Shown here one piece after another: positions 3,995-5,308 of a stretch of DNA of 5,308 bases; position 1 is the first letter of the stretch; every line of letters starts with the position of its first letter. The translations under genes and the position numbers were made by a program. Origin of the DNA: Thermoleophilia bacterium (lineage in GTDB: Bacteria; Actinomycetota; Thermoleophilia; Miltoncostaeales; Miltoncostaeaceae); contig JAOTZF010000133.1 of assembly GCA_029861485.1 (NCBI GenBank), positions 1-5,308 of the forward strand. Reading direction: 5' to 3'. The notes under the pieces were generated by a model. That model had not been told where the DNA came from, made no database searches, and saw nothing but the letters and a program-made list of their open reading frames with translations.

Positions 3995-5308
3995 TCATCC
4001 GGCGCGAATTACCTCGAGGACCTCGTCGCGGGCCTGCTCCATGTGCTCTGCAGAGCGCAGCGACTCGAGGTTGAGGCGCAGGAGGGGCTCGGTGTTCGAC
4101 GGCCGCACGTTGAAGTGCCAGTCGTCGTACGAGACCGACAGACCGTCGACCTCGGCCTGGTTGCCGTCGGAGTACCGCTCACGCAGGCGCAGCAGTGTAC
4201 CCGGCACGTCCTCGACGGTGGAGTTGATCTCACCCGAGATGTGGTATCGCTCGCGGAACCCGGCGATCAGCTCGGAGAGCGGCCGGTCGGTGCCCGCCAG
4301 CAACTCGAGCACCAGCAGCGCCGGGATCAGCCCGCTGTCGGCATACGAGAACTCGCGGAAGTAGTAATGACCGCTCACCTCGCCGGCAAAGAGCGCATCG
4401 ATCTCGCGCATGCGGGTCTTTATGAAGGCATGCCCGACGCGGTACTCGTCCGGCCTCCCACCCGCAGCGGAGATCGCGTCGCGAACCGCCCACGAGGCCC
4501 GCAGGTCGTAGACGATGGGCGCCGGGCCGTAACGGCGCAGCAGGTGCTGGGCAAGGAGCGCCGTCAGGAAGTCGCCGGGCACGAACTCACCGCGGTCGTC
4601 GATGAAGAAGCACCGGTCGGCATCGCCGTCGAAGGCGATCCCGAGGTCGGCGCCATCCTCGACGACCTTGCTCTCGATGAACTTGCGGTTCTCGGGCAGG
4701 AGGGGGTTCGGCTCATGATGCGGGAATCGGCCGTCCGGCTCGAGGAAGTAGCCCACCCCGTCGATGTCCAGCCGCTCGAGGATCGGCGGCAAGTAAAGGC
4801 CGGCCATGCCGTTAGCCGCGTCAAGGACGACGCGCATTCCCGATATCGCCGAGGTGTTCACGAATCCGAGCGCGTGCTCCACGAAACGGTCCAGCAGTGT
4901 GTCGTCCGTGGTCCGGGTGCCCCCGGGGGCGAATGTCGGCTCGCTGCCGCTTTGCACCATGCGTCCGAGTTCGCCGATCCCCGAGTCGCCTGACAGCGGG
5001 AGTGCCCCCGCCTTGACCAGCTTGACGCCGGTGTATTGGGGAGGATTGTGGCTGGCCGTGATCACGGCGCCCGCGTCGAAGCCGCCGTCGGAGACGGCGA
5101 AATAGATCATCTCGGTGGCCGCGAGGCCGTACTCGGTAACGGCCGCGCCTCTGCTCGCCGCGCCCGTGCTGAACGCCTCGGACATGCCGGGGGAGCTCAG
5201 GCGCACGTCGTGGCCGACTGCGACGGTCTTGGCACCTGTCAGCTCCACGAAGGCCCGGCCGATCTTCTCGGCACCTGCTTCGTCGATCTCCTCAGGGTGG
5301 AGGCCCCG
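3995..5308 (-). CDS. manB: Phosphomannomutase/phosphoglucomutase, lacking only the extreme N-terminus
   Basis: This alpha-D-phosphohexomutase interconverts hexose 6-phosphate and 1-phosphate, feeding GDP-mannose or UDP/ADP-glucose synthesis for glycans. The frame is open to the right edge: 437 residues are visible, beginning RGLHPEEIDEAGAEKIGRAF. That matches the family's N-terminal 'yDiRG' region, so perhaps 10-20 residues are missing. A GTG at 5248 is internal. Counting from the window edge, the catalytic phosphoserine loop is TASHNP (84-89, Ser86), the metal site DGDADR (227-232), the sugar-recognition loop GEVSGHYYF (309-317) and the phosphate-binding loop RPSNTEP (402-408). All key residues are present, so the enzyme should be active. 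The sequence resembles mycobacterial ManB/PmmA, but mannose versus glucose preference cannot be settled by motif. The ABC ATPase gene follows 16 bases after its stop, making it the upstream member of this operon. Confidence 0.93.
   Translation of the reverse strand, partial: RGLHPEEIDEAGAEKIGRAFVELTGAKTVAVGHDVRLSSPGMSEAFSTGAASRGAAVTEYGLAATEMIYFAVSDGGFDAGAVITASHNPPQYTGVKLVKAGALPLSGDSGIGELGRMVQSGSEPTFAPGGTRTTDDTLLDRFVEHALGFVNTSAISGMRVVLDAANGMAGLYLPPILERLDIDGVGYFLEPDGRFPHHEPNPLLPENRKFIESKVVEDGADLGIAFDGDADRCFFIDDRGEFVPGDFLTALLAQHLLRRYGPAPIVYDLRASWAVRDAISAAGGRPDEYRVGHAFIKTRMREIDALFAGEVSGHYYFREFSYADSGLIPALLVLELLAGTDRPLSELIAGFRERYHISGEINSTVEDVPGTLLRLRERYSDGNQAEVDGLSVSYDDWHFNVRPSNTEPLLRLNLESLRSAEHMEQARDEVLEVIRAG

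Noticed and set aside
3975..3998. ATG at 3998 (minus) overlapping the hexomutase stop as an ATGA junction
   Set aside because: That ATG reads only seven codons before TGA and is out of frame with the ATPase, so the GTG at 3978 is the start. A leader peptide is conceivable but unsupported.
4043..4993. A 316-codon open frame on the plus strand opposite the hexomutase gene
   Set aside because: All catalytic motifs of the hexomutase are on the minus strand here, and the plus-strand translation shows no domain or motif.
1..5308. CRISPR arrays, tRNA or rRNA genes, insertion sequences, phage or toxin-antitoxin genes
   Set aside because: No regularly spaced repeats, RNA-gene signatures, transposase motifs or terminal inverted repeats were seen on either strand.

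Overview
The window is GC-rich bacterial DNA with dense, mostly same-direction genes, frequent GTG starts and very short intergenic gaps. Four things suggest a high-GC actinobacterium: the futalosine-route menaquinone gene mqnE, a mycobacterial-type phosphomannomutase, DUF2203 and DUF1802 proteins, and TANNNT-type -10 boxes lying almost on the start codons. A deep-branching class such as Thermoleophilia is possible, but that lineage is an inference from style, not a demonstrated placement.

Layout, left to right. Positions 1-183 (minus) hold the N-terminal 61 codons of an unrecognised protein that runs off the left edge. A 74-base gap with a strong imperfect palindrome (219-244) separates it from a complete DUF1802 gene (258-827, minus). 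A 67-base divergent control region (828-894) then faces mqnE (895-1980, plus). mqnE is followed after 17 bases by a DUF2203 gene (1998-2393, plus). The convergent interval 2394-2563 may hold a small one-helix membrane peptide (2446-2541, plus) and a weak nested hairpin. The rest is a minus-strand operon read from the right edge: a phosphomannomutase/phosphoglucomutase lacking only its first residues (3995-5308), a divergent ABC ATPase (3355-3978) and an ABC-2-like permease (2564-3355). The last two overlap by one base.

How they may work together. MqnE makes aminofutalosine, an early menaquinone intermediate, and the DUF2203 protein is probably co-transcribed with it. The hexomutase supplies mannose-1-phosphate or glucose-1-phosphate for surface glycans. 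The ABC pair behind it probably forms one small membrane complex of unknown substrate. Its ATPase keeps Walker A and the Q-loop but lacks a canonical LSGGQ signature, the Walker B glutamate and the H-loop histidine.

No tRNA, rRNA, CRISPR array, insertion sequence, phage gene or recognisable defence system was seen. The most unusual signals are the degenerate ATPase and the repeated near-leaderless promoter arrangement at three separate genes.
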